Below are positions 46,295-55,300 of a stretch of DNA of 64,000 bases, in pieces. Made by a program: the position numbers and the translations under genes. Source of the DNA: Lachnospiraceae bacterium (lineage in GTDB: Bacteria > Bacillota > Clostridia > Lachnospirales > Lachnospiraceae); assembly GCA_017539565.1 (NCBI GenBank), contig JAFYCS010000023.1:1-64000 (forward strand). The letters run 5' to 3'. The notes below the pieces were generated by a model. That model was not told where the DNA came from. It saw nothing but the letters and a program-made list of their open reading frames with translations, and searched no databases. How positions within the stretch are numbered: the first letter of the stretch is position 1; every line of letters starts with the position of its first letter.

Positions 46295-46561
46295 TTACCA
46301 ATCCTCTTCCAGCACCTGGATCTCCAGATAATCATAATCAAGTGTCTCTACAAAGCTGTCCTGATAGAAACGACAGCGCGATGCGCGCTTAAAATCCTTG
46401 ATATTTTTCTCTAACCAGATAGGCATGCCAAGATCAAATTCATGCACCGCATCTTCTATAGCATGCAGAACCTTGTGCGTACGTGTATCTTCTTCATTAC
46501 GCTCTATTGTCAGTTCTTTTTTTAACCTGGTATCTTTCCACAGTTTAAACCAGAATCGCAT
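46295..46561 (-). CDS. Small conserved-looking protein of unknown function
   Basis: An 88-residue acidic and aromatic protein (MRFWFKLWKDTRLKKE, then FDLGMPIWLEKNIKDFKRASRCRFYQDSF). It has no signal peptide or membrane span. The AGGAG ribosome site and the tight 14-base spacing to the dehydrogenase gene downstream support it as real. I do not recognise a family. It diverges from the HTH-like gene at 46597 with a gap of only 35 bases, so the two starts share a promoter region. Confidence 0.72.
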   Translation of the reverse strand: MRFWFKLWKDTRLKKELTIERNEEDTRTHKVLHAIEDAVHEFDLGMPIWLEKNIKDFKRASRCRFYQDSFVETLDYDYLEIQVLEEDW

Positions 46562-46590
46562 TACAACTCAGGTCTCCTTTATGATATAAT
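46561..46590 (+). promoter_or_regulatory. Promoter that predicts a leaderless transcript
   Basis: TATAAT (46585-46590) preceded by TGA, with a weak TTACAA (46561-46566) at 18 bases. The ATG of the gene begins at 46597, six bases after the -10 box, where transcription itself should start. No ribosome site can exist between them. Confidence 0.65.
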
Positions 46591-46596
46591 CTTTTT

Positions 46597-46902
46597 ATGG
46601 AGAATAACGTATTCAACAATGCCTTGTCAAATATGAGTTTTGAAATGGCTGCCCGCGGAGCCATACGTCATCTTTATGACTCCGGTTACAGCATAAAAGA
46701 GATAGCCGACCGGCTTACTTATCCTTTACCTGTATCCCGCATCGAAAAGGAAATATCGGATTACGAAAAAGAAAAGTCCTCTCCCGATGCGGAATATGAA
46801 TATATCAGGACCACTGATGCTTACGGACGTTCTTCCTACAAACGTGTGCGTAAAGATAGCCTGCCTGATGCAGGTACACGTTTTGTTGATTCCGGCAGCT
46901 GA
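46597..46902 (+). CDS. Small HTH-like protein, probably leaderless mRNA
   Basis: A 101-residue protein whose N-terminal half reads as helix-turn-helix-like (RGAIRHLYDSGYSIKEIADRLTYPLPVSRIEKEI), with a charged tail containing YEYIRTTDAYGRSSYKRVRKD. It may bind nucleic acid, but I cannot name the family. There is no Shine-Dalgarno sequence; the -10 box ends six bases before the ATG, so the message is probably leaderless. Its last 67 bases overlap the convergent SGNH hydrolase gene. The two reading frames may compete through antisense transcription. Confidence 0.75.
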   Translation: MENNVFNNALSNMSFEMAARGAIRHLYDSGYSIKEIADRLTYPLPVSRIEKEISDYEKEKSSPDAEYEYIRTTDAYGRSSYKRVRKDSLPDAGTRFVDSGS

Positions 46903-47807
46903 AGCTGCTCTTTGGCATACACTTCAAACTCCTTATCCCATATGCCGTAAGCGGCAGAAGTTTCATGTATAAGCTTGTCGCTGCAGAGTTCCGGGGGCAG
47001 CGCGTTCCCGCCGCACTTAAGCGGGGTGTTGATATCTACATATCCCCAGTTATGTTCCTCTGCTATATCCATCAGTTTTGCATTTAGTATATTGATATTT
47101 TCATTTGTGAGGCAGTTCCTGGATGCCCCGGGATATGCCGGTGTCATACTCACCAGATTGATCTCCATACCGGGTATCTCATCCTGTATACGCATGGCAA
47201 GCTCTGTAATACCGCTTGAAGTGCGGTCCACATCCCAGCATATAAGGTCATTGGTTCCAAGCATTATGAACACACGGTCTACATCCATTGAAGATACACT
47301 CTTCCACACAGGCTGCTTCTTTCCCTGGAACATGGGATGAAGATTGCTGTCCTCTTTAAGTGCATGGAAGGTTGCATAACTGTTGGTAGCCAGGAAAAAT
47401 GCTCCCGAAGCCAGTGACTCATAATAATTTACATACATCTTATAACCCGTCATTACCGAATCACCGATAAAAACGGATCTTGAATAATACCTGCGTATGT
47501 CATTATCACTGACATTTTTCTTTTTTTCTGCTGAATTAACAGAAACCCTGTTTACAGATGCTGTTTCCTCACGCTCTTTTGTAGGAAAACGGCCCTCAAA
47601 TCTTCCGTAAGTTCTGTAATGGGTATAAAGAGCTGTTGTATCATTGGTTCCAAGAACTTCTACTACATCCGGATATTTCTCCGCATAATATTCACTGTCA
47701 AATATCACGCCATCAGGCATTTCCTCAGGCTCTGAATATACCGGCACTGATGAGCCGAGTATACTGAATACCATTACTGTCGCTATTAATCTTACAATGT
47801 TTTTCAT
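46836..47807 (-). CDS. Exported SGNH/GDSL-family hydrolase with surface N-terminal domain
   Basis: A 323-residue exported protein. Its signal peptide is followed by a short domain FDSEYYAEKYPDVVEVLG...YRTYGRFEGRFPT that recurs in Lachnospiraceae surface proteins. The SGNH core shows the catalytic Ser in VFIGDSVMTGY, a Gly/Asn block around GAFFLATNSYATF, MLGTNDL, and a final Asp-His in SDKLIHET. The family includes esterases and lipases acting on acetylated or fatty esters, perhaps of polysaccharides. The ribosome site is AAGGTG. The last 19 residues (PESTKRVPASGRLSLRTRL) lie opposite the convergent gene and look less conserved. The substrate is unknown. Confidence 0.85.
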   Translation of the reverse strand: MKNIVRLIATVMVFSILGSSVPVYSEPEEMPDGVIFDSEYYAEKYPDVVEVLGTNDTTALYTHYRTYGRFEGRFPTKEREETASVNRVSVNSAEKKKNVSDNDIRRYYSRSVFIGDSVMTGYKMYVNYYESLASGAFFLATNSYATFHALKEDSNLHPMFQGKKQPVWKSVSSMDVDRVFIMLGTNDLICWDVDRTSSGITELAMRIQDEIPGMEINLVSMTPAYPGASRNCLTNENINILNAKLMDIAEEHNWGYVDINTPLKCGGNALPPELCSDKLIHETSAAYGIWDKEFEVYAKEQLQLPESTKRVPASGRLSLRTRL

Positions 47808-47851
47808 TTACTTCGCACCTTTACATCAATATCTTGAGTCCATCATTAATC

Positions 47852-47880
47852 ATTGTACCAGATATTGGATAAAAATGCAT
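47852..47880 (-). promoter_or_regulatory. Possible promoter of SGNH hydrolase gene
   Basis: TACAAT on the minus strand (47852-47857) preceded by TGG, with a poor -35 at 47875-47880. The predicted leader is about 40 bases. This rests mainly on the extended -10. Confidence 0.42.
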
Positions 47881-47939
47881 TATATTTATTTAATAAATTG
47901 TAAACATATTATGAACAAAGCGAACTAAGGTTCAGTTTT

Positions 47940-48875
47940 TCAAGAATCCACAGGTATTTTAGCCTCAAGTATGATCCTGCCCAGTATCTTATCCGTTTCT
48001 TCCTTGCGTATCTTTGCTTCGGGAGTAAGGTTTAATCTGTGATGCAGCACATTTACCGCTACCGCTTTCACATCATCAGGCTTAACAAAATCCCTGCCGT
48101 TTATATAAGCTTTTGCCTGGCCGGCACGAATAAGCGCCAGCATAGCCCTGGGGCTGGCTCCCGCTACATAACTCTTCTCATCCCTGGTAAGCTTGATTAT
48201 ATCCCTAATGTAACTGATGACACCGTCACTTAAATGGATCTTTTCGACTTCCTCCATCATTACAGGTATCTCTTCTGCCCTGCATACGCTCTTAACATCA
48301 GCCACGGTCTTTCCGCTCAGGAAATTTTTGGCCAGTCTTATCTCTTCATCTTTTTCGGGATAACCTATTGATAAACGCATCATAAAACGGTCCATCTGCG
48401 CTTCCGGCAGCGGATAGGTGCCTAAAAACTCCACGGGATTCTGCGTAGCAATGACCATAAAAGGCCTGGGAAGAGGATATGTCTTCCCGTCAACGCTTAC
48501 CTGCCCTTCTGCCATAGCCTCCAGCAGGCTTGCCTGGGTCCTGGGTGATGTCCTGTTTATCTCGTCCGCCAGTATTATCTGGTGCATGACCGCCCCCTGA
48601 CGGTATTCAAACTCACCTGTCTTCATATTATATACGGAAGAGCCGGTAACATCCCCCGGCAGTGTATCAGGCGTAAACTGTATACGTCCGAAATCACATT
48701 CTATACATCCTGCCAATATACGTGCCAGTGTAGTCTTACCTACACCGGGAACATCCTCCATGAGAACATGGCCGCCGGCCAGAAGACATATCAGCAGGTT
48801 TTCCGCTACACTTTCCTTCCCTACAAAATATTCATGAAGCTGACTCTTTAAACCGGCTATTTTTTCGTTATCCAT
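47940..48875 (-). CDS. MoxR-type AAA+ ATPase
   Basis: A 311-residue MoxR-family ATPase. Walker A is GVGKTTLAR in DVPGVGKTTLAR, Walker B is LADEINR, sensor 1 is IATQNP, and the C-terminal lid contains GASPRAMLALIRAGQA. MoxR ATPases act as chaperone-like assembly factors with DUF58/von Willebrand-like partners. Here it follows DUF58 and transglutaminase genes on the same strand, the standard partner set, so it probably remodels a DUF58-containing membrane complex. It has its own extended -10 promoter 30 bases upstream, so it can also be made separately. The ribosome site is GGGGGATG. Confidence 0.94.
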   Translation of the reverse strand: MDNEKIAGLKSQLHEYFVGKESVAENLLICLLAGGHVLMEDVPGVGKTTLARILAGCIECDFGRIQFTPDTLPGDVTGSSVYNMKTGEFEYRQGAVMHQIILADEINRTSPRTQASLLEAMAEGQVSVDGKTYPLPRPFMVIATQNPVEFLGTYPLPEAQMDRFMMRLSIGYPEKDEEIRLAKNFLSGKTVADVKSVCRAEEIPVMMEEVEKIHLSDGVISYIRDIIKLTRDEKSYVAGASPRAMLALIRAGQAKAYINGRDFVKPDDVKAVAVNVLHHRLNLTPEAKIRKEETDKILGRIILEAKIPVDS

Positions 48876-48906
48876 TTGCTCATCCCCCTTATGATCATCA
48901 ATTGGT

Positions 48907-48915
48907 ATAATATCA
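48907..48915 (-). promoter_or_regulatory. Extended -10 of MoxR gene
   Basis: On the minus strand TGA-TATTAT (-10 at 48907-48912). No good -35 is seen. The predicted start is about 25 bases before the ATG at 48875, in the 74-base gap after the transglutaminase gene. Confidence 0.5.
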
Positions 48916-48949
48916 TATTAAATCACTTAATGCACTTTTGAAGATAAAC

Positions 48950-51193
48950 TCAGTTAAGCGTTGTGCCCACCTTTGCCAGAAATGCCATTAAACGTCCCTT
49001 CCTTTCGCTGATAAGCGCAAATACGCCTGTAATATCTTCCCTGATCTCATCCAGCATCTCACCGGCCGGAGCTTCTTTCGCATACAGGATATTCTCATAC
49101 AGCTCTATAAAATTCAGGCAGGCCTTTTCCTCTTCTTCATATTCATACCCGTCATCTTCAAAAAGCTCTTTTGACGCCCTTATACGGTATTCTTCAAGAG
49201 TCTCTCCTTTAGAGCGTTTCAGTCCAAGTACCGCCAGCAGTCTTATGCCGTATCTGCAATAGACCGCAGCTCTCCGTGCCGGCTTCATCTTTTTTAGCCG
49301 TCTTCTCTGCAGGGCCCTGTCAGCAAGTATAAATCCAAGCAGGAACAGGGCTATCAATCCGGCAGGTATCAGTATCCCCCGCCAGTTGACAGTTTTATTT
49401 TCATCTTCCAGTTCCGGAACAGGCAGCGGTTCATCCTCGTGATTTTTTTCTTCGGATACAATTCCGGACTTTTCCCCGTCCTCAGTATTTCTTGGCATGA
49501 AATTCCAGCTGTTATCATAGGATATGCCGGGGGTAGGTTCATATTGTATCCACCCAAGGCCATCGATATAAACCTCTGCCCATGCATGGGACATTGAAGA
49601 CCTGACATGATACGGCTGGCGGCCTGTGAGGGGTACCAGAAATCCCTGTACAAACCTTGCCGGCAACCCCATACTCCTGGCCATGATAACAAAGGTTGTT
49701 GCATAATGTGTACAGTATCCTTCCTGCTTCTCAAAAAGGATATAATCCACAAAATCAGCAGGACTCTTTATCTTTTCCGGGAGCTCACCGGGATTCAGGG
49801 TATACTTAAAGCCGGATAACACTTTATCAAGGCGTTCCAGGACTTCAGTATCGCTCTCTGCCCCTTCCGAGAGTTTTTCAAGATATTCCTCCGCCTTCTC
49901 TGAAAGCTGTGTATCGGGAAGATAATATTCATATATACGTTCTATATGTGCCTGATAATCCTCATATGAATAGCCTTGATCATCCTTGTAGTTTAATGCA
50001 TAACAGCCACGATCCCAGCTTTCCCTGTCTATGGGCGTCACATTATCGGTAAGGAGCCTGAAATCCTTATTCTGGCTGTTCATCCTGAAATAGCTCAGTT
50101 CATACTTTGTACCATACCCCAGATGCGTAAGGGCTTTGATCTCACTTCCGCTTATAACCGCTCCTTCCTTTTCACTGCCGGGCGTAAACCTTACCAGCTT
50201 GGACGGTGCAAAATAATAGGAAGTATTGAACTCATCATATTCTACATTCAGATCTATACGTTTGTAGTAATCGAAATTGTTTTTTCTGTCATATATATCA
50301 ACGGCAGTATATGTTTCAATGGCATCAAGTATATTATCGTGATTTTCCAAGATATTCAGATTTTTCCATTCCCTGCCGTCAAAATCATCCATTATCCTTC
50401 CGCTCAGATATATTACTCTGCCGGCATTGCTCCCGGTGCTCAAGCGCATGATCGTTTCATCTTCCACATACAGGTTTCCGAAATATGTTCCGTTTTCCTT
50501 AAAGCCCATCACCCCGGCATAATCTTCCTTGCCGCTGTTTATCATACGGCCGGCGTACTTAACTCCGTCCGATATACGCTTCATAATAACTTTGGCGAAG
50601 TTCCAGTCATAAGGTTTTTCCGGCGCCGGTACCAGATATATTATAAGCCCCAGTAAGATAATGAAAGGCGCAACAGAAACAATATGTCCTTTTCTTTCGG
50701 TATACCCGCTCTTTTCCCAGCTCCTCTGCACCTCATCTGCCACTACAAAAACAAGGAACAGAAATGCTACAGCCGACTGCAGCTTATCGGGGAGAGGCCC
50801 GCGGACCATAAGATATATCATCACCGCAAGGACAAAAAACGCAGCTGCCAGGCGGCATTTCCGGTTTTCCGCGATCATAAGTCCCGCGGCAAATGATGCC
50901 AGCGTTATCAGTAATATCCACAGAAACCAGAAATTGTCAGCGACAAACTGCATGCGCATACCGTTTTCCTGTACCAGTATGATACCGAATACCAGCATAA
51001 AGGTGACACCCGGAAGTATGAACTTAAGCCTCCCCTTAATATGCTTAAGGGAAAATGCACATGCCAGAATTATCAATGCCGCTGCATAGCAGATCTTTGT
51101 GTTTTCGGGAACATACAGATAAACCATAATGTTACTTATGGCCAGCACGAAGACCGGTAATACAAATATAAGATCATAAAAGAAAGCTGTCAT
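48950..51193 (-). CDS. Multi-pass membrane transglutaminase-like protein (TgpA-type)
   Basis: A 747-residue protein. The first 190 residues carry six or so transmembrane helices (FYDLIFVLPVFVLAISNIMVYLY, ITLASFAAGLMIAE and others). An extracytoplasmic region follows with a transglutaminase-like core: Cys494 in EGYCTHYATTFVIMAR, His in MSHAWAEVY and the acidic GWIQYEPTPG. Another membrane segment (WRGILIPAGLIALFLLGFILADR) and a basic cytoplasmic tail end the protein. The fold could be a thiol protease or crosslinker; the substrate is unknown. It overlaps the DUF58 gene by 4 bases and belongs to the DUF58-transglutaminase-MoxR set. Confidence 0.93.
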   Translation of the reverse strand: MTAFFYDLIFVLPVFVLAISNIMVYLYVPENTKICYAAALIILACAFSLKHIKGRLKFILPGVTFMLVFGIILVQENGMRMQFVADNFWFLWILLITLASFAAGLMIAENRKCRLAAAFFVLAVMIYLMVRGPLPDKLQSAVAFLFLVFVVADEVQRSWEKSGYTERKGHIVSVAPFIILLGLIIYLVPAPEKPYDWNFAKVIMKRISDGVKYAGRMINSGKEDYAGVMGFKENGTYFGNLYVEDETIMRLSTGSNAGRVIYLSGRIMDDFDGREWKNLNILENHDNILDAIETYTAVDIYDRKNNFDYYKRIDLNVEYDEFNTSYYFAPSKLVRFTPGSEKEGAVISGSEIKALTHLGYGTKYELSYFRMNSQNKDFRLLTDNVTPIDRESWDRGCYALNYKDDQGYSYEDYQAHIERIYEYYLPDTQLSEKAEEYLEKLSEGAESDTEVLERLDKVLSGFKYTLNPGELPEKIKSPADFVDYILFEKQEGYCTHYATTFVIMARSMGLPARFVQGFLVPLTGRQPYHVRSSMSHAWAEVYIDGLGWIQYEPTPGISYDNSWNFMPRNTEDGEKSGIVSEEKNHEDEPLPVPELEDENKTVNWRGILIPAGLIALFLLGFILADRALQRRRLKKMKPARRAAVYCRYGIRLLAVLGLKRSKGETLEEYRIRASKELFEDDGYEYEEEEKACLNFIELYENILYAKEAPAGEMLDEIREDITGVFALISERKGRLMAFLAKVGTTLN

Positions 51194-52356
51194 ATCCCTG
51201 CCTCCCTTATGTCCTGATGCGTCCCTATGCTAAAGAGCTTAAATCCGGGTATGTCTTCTCCGTGTACCGCAGTTTCACTGTTATCCTCAACTATACATGC
51301 AACCGTAAAGATATTATTCTCCCTTAAAAGCCGGGCTGTGCCGTCTACGGCAGCATTCCATTCGTGCAGCACCATAAAGGCACTCCTGCAGTTGAACAGC
51401 CCTCTGTGATCGCATGCTGCCGCCATCAGCTTTTCCTCATCATTTTCTTTTTGGAAAGCCACAGCAGATATGTTTTCATAAAATGCATCAAAACCGTCCA
51501 GAGCATCAACATCCGCTTCATGAAGCACAGAATCAAGATAGAAAACATGCACCGGTATATTCTTTCTTACAAAAAAGTATGCCAGTGCGATGGTCAGCTC
51601 CAGCAGCTTGTTTTCAAGCGGCAGATATTCCGCCATATTTTCCGAATATCTTTTGGTATCCATAAGGATACTAACACCCTCACGTTCACTGGCTGTCATT
51701 TTCCTGACAAGCAGTTCTCCGCTTCTTGCACTGGCTTTCCAGTTGATCATCCTTATATCATCGCCGGTCTGATATTTTCTAACTTCTATATCAGGTTCGA
51801 CGGGATTGACCAGACTGTTCTTATACATTGTCTGCGAAAGATCAAGACTTTCTATCTTTGTCAGATCCACCAGATCCGGCTTAACATATACCCGCAGTGG
51901 CTCCCTGTTTTTATATCTTATGCGTATAAGCTTTAAGAAATCCGTTATCTCCACGGTCTTTATGCCAACTTCATATTCACCTCGGTAACGGCATACCAGC
52001 TGTGTATATTTCTTTATGCCGGTCTTCGGCAGCAGTTCGTATTCCGTATCGTCATCCAGACCGCTGATATCAGAAAAGCTGCTGTAAAAACGTATCTTGA
52101 TGCTGCAGAATCCGAAATGGTATTCGTTCATCAGGGTAAAATAGAAAGGTACCATCCTCCCGGCCACGAGATTCTTATTGTCTATCTGCTGGAAGATATG
52201 GAAGAAAACATAGACAGATAAAAGATATATCAATAAAACTAAAGGCAGAAATGTAAGCGTAATAAAAATACCATAGCTTACAGTTCCGCCAAAAAAGCTG
52301 ATACCGACCAATGACAGGATCCAGAGTATTCCATAGATTATACGGTTACGTTTCAT
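51190..52356 (-). CDS. DUF58 membrane protein
   Basis: A 388-residue protein with two N-terminal transmembrane helices (IIYGILWILSLVGISFFGG and GIFITLTFLPLVLLIYLL). It then has the DUF58 signature VRKYQTGDDIRMINWKASARSGELLVRKM and SILMDTKRYSE, a von Willebrand A-like region. DUF58 proteins are the usual partners of MoxR ATPases and TgpA-type transglutaminases in a membrane complex. Its ATG overlaps the TAA of the upstream sensor-EAL gene (TAATG) and no Shine-Dalgarno is seen, so its translation is likely coupled to that gene. The TG gene follows with a 4-base overlap. This fixes it into the EAL unit. Confidence 0.92.
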   Translation of the reverse strand: MKRNRIIYGILWILSLVGISFFGGTVSYGIFITLTFLPLVLLIYLLSVYVFFHIFQQIDNKNLVAGRMVPFYFTLMNEYHFGFCSIKIRFYSSFSDISGLDDDTEYELLPKTGIKKYTQLVCRYRGEYEVGIKTVEITDFLKLIRIRYKNREPLRVYVKPDLVDLTKIESLDLSQTMYKNSLVNPVEPDIEVRKYQTGDDIRMINWKASARSGELLVRKMTASEREGVSILMDTKRYSENMAEYLPLENKLLELTIALAYFFVRKNIPVHVFYLDSVLHEADVDALDGFDAFYENISAVAFQKENDEEKLMAAACDHRGLFNCRSAFMVLHEWNAAVDGTARLLRENNIFTVACIVEDNSETAVHGEDIPGFKLFSIGTHQDIREAGI

Positions 52357-55300
52357 TATTCACTGAAGATCTCTATAGCCCCGTTTACGGTATAATCACC
52401 ACGGCAGCCCGGGATAATATTGGTATTCTTTTCGGCATACGTGCTGGCCCTGCCGGATTCGTTACGCAGACGCACCGTTATCGCGCAATCCTTAGCGGTA
52501 AATGTTCCGTCTCCGACCAGTCCGCCATATGCATATGCTTCAACACCATTACCTGTATAATGATAAGAGATATTCTCAAATCTGACATCGGAAACCCCAA
52601 AGAAGCACCCTGCACCGCTGGCCCTCTCGGCGCGCAGATCCAGATTGCTGCCTATATCACGCAGCAGCACATTTGCCTTTTCTCCGTTTATACTTCCGGC
52701 CACCAGCATAGACTTGCCGCTGCCGAAGAAATGTACGAATACATTTCTTATGGTTACATCTGCATTGGCATTAAAGGATCCGTATCCAAGAGCCTCCCTG
52801 CAGGAGAAAGTAAGATCCATTTCGCAGTTGAACACTTCAAGCTTGCAGTCATTATCAAAAGAGCCTATTGCCAGCGCCTGGCCTCCGTTAAACTGCAGGC
52901 TGTATCTGCCCTGGGTGATCTCTATATCTGTGGAGCCCTTAGCGCCTATACCGACGCCTCTTTCTCCGAATGCATCCATTATGATGGCACCGGTCTGATA
53001 AAACTCTATCCTTCCGGAATCTCCGTCAGCGCAGCCTATTCCGCAATAATCATTCGCTTTTATCTGGAAGTTCAGATCGCCCTCTCCGATAAGTGTAAGG
53101 CTTGCACCTGCCGGCACATTTATACCGCCGCCGCTTAAGATATTCTCACCCACAAGCAATAATGTAAGCTTTGCTCCCGGCTCGATATCAATGATCGGGG
53201 TATGCCTGGGGCTGCCCAGATATACATGTTCCAGCGTGATCTGGCCTTCGTATCCGGCCTTAACCTGTATCCTTATATCCGTACGCTGCCCGGGAGTTCC
53301 GCTTAATACGAAATCCCTGTATGTAACCTCTCCGCCCTTTGTGATAAGGCTGCTGTATCCTTCCTTAACAAGCGCCGCAACAGAGAACCGTCCGGTCTTT
53401 CCGGTCACATATTCACGTTTTCCGGTGCCTTCAAGACTTTCTTTATGATAACGCTTAATTTCTTCTATAATGCGCTCATCAATAGACTTAAGTACTTCGG
53501 GATTGGGCCTTCCGGTGTAATAACCCTGTATCAGGTCACATCCCAGATTTATAACTGTCCTTAACTCTTCGGATGTCTCAACGCCTTCAGCCAAAACCCT
53601 TATATCGTTATCATGGGAGAATGTAACTATTTCCCTGACGAAATGCTGTTTCTGGGGACTGTCCTGTATTCCCGACAGGAGCGATCTGTCTACCTTAACA
53701 TAGTTAGGCATGTATCTGAGCAGGTTTGATACATTGGAATACCCCGTACCGTAATCATCTACGGCGGTTCCTATCCCAAGTTTCGCAAAACGCCTTTTCA
53801 TCCTGTTAAGCTCTTCGTCATCAAGCTCCGCCTGTTCCGTCAGTTCGACAACGGCCTGTTTATTACGCTTATACAGCATTTCCTCTATCTTATTATAATC
53901 GCTCTCATCCAGCTTGGTACCCGGTATGCTGTTTATGAATATATGACGCCCTTCGAATGCTTCTTCATTAGCTTCCATCCGTCCCAGAACGTTTAAGAAT
54001 GTCGCTTTCTCAACATCCGCAAGGCGCTTAAGATGAGTTGCATATTTGATTATCTGCAGCGGGGATATCTTCATCTCGCTGCGCGCCCTCATGAGCGCTT
54101 CAAATGCATATATACTGCCGTCAACAGCACTTACTATAGGCTGATAGTAATAATTCAGCCTGTTCTCATCAAGTATTTTGCCTACTTCCTCGATGCAGGC
54201 CTCTTCCTCGGGACTTATAACATGCTCCTTTGATTCGGGAATATCCTTGAAGATCCCTTCCTTAGCCAGGATAGTCCTTCTGGTGATCTCAAAGCCTCGC
54301 ATTATCGCCATTACCCAAAGACGGTAAGCCTCATCATATGATCTGGGTTCATCACCGTAGTTGATAGCCACATATCCCAGGCAATTTGATTCAAAATACA
54401 GCGGCGTAAAGATATAAGCCCTGGGTTTGCTGTGATATCTGTCCAGTTCCGGCAGCATTTCAGCTGTATCAAAGCCTTCCTGCAGGCTTATCTTATCTTC
54501 TTCTTTGTTTTCTCCGTATGCAACAAGTGCATGCAGCATACGTTCGGGATACCCGTGATCAAGAAGCCTGCCTTCGGTAAGATACTGCGGCGTCATCCAC
54601 TGATCCGCCAGACAGATATGGAAGCTCTCAAAGCCCTTTATCTGATATACATGTTCATAGATAACATCAAGAGTTCCGTGCAGATCGGCCTGCTTTAAGA
54701 GGTCTTCCTGTAAGGTATTATGAAGTGAATAGAACCCGTCTTCAGACAGTTCAGTCTCCCATCTGTCTCTTAATCTCTTTTCACTTACTACTTTATCTTC
54801 GGAACAGCCGCAGCTTGTACCGCAAAAGATATCAACTATCGTTTCCGGATCGCTTATATCCCTTCCTTCGATAAGATCAAGTATGCTCTTAGCAGCATGC
54901 TTTCCGGTAGACTCTGCCGGTATGTAAGCCGAAGTAAGCGGTGCAGGGGATAATCTCCCTTCCTCAACGCTGTCAAAGCCTACTACAGCTATATCTTCCG
55001 GTATCCTGATGCCGTTCTCGGTCAGGACCTTGCACAGGCCGATAGCCATCTGGTCATTTGCACAGGCAATAGCCCGGGGCATATCATCCTTTTTCTTTAT
55101 CAGTTCCTCAGCATAAGTACCGCCGCTCGTATACCAGAAATCACCGTATTTGATACGGTCTGCCCTGACAGTTAAGGAATGGGCTTCCATAGAGTCCTTA
55201 TATGCCTGCAGCCTGTTCTTTGAGTGGGTATGCCACTTCTTACCTGTTAAAAATGCGATATCCGTATACCCATGCTCCTCTATGAGGTGATCGATCAGCT

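Noticed and set aside
48903..48911. Plus-strand TGG-TATAAT near 48905
   Set aside because: A plus-strand promoter here would only make antisense RNA to the transglutaminase gene and has no -35; the minus-strand reading serving MoxR is more sensible.
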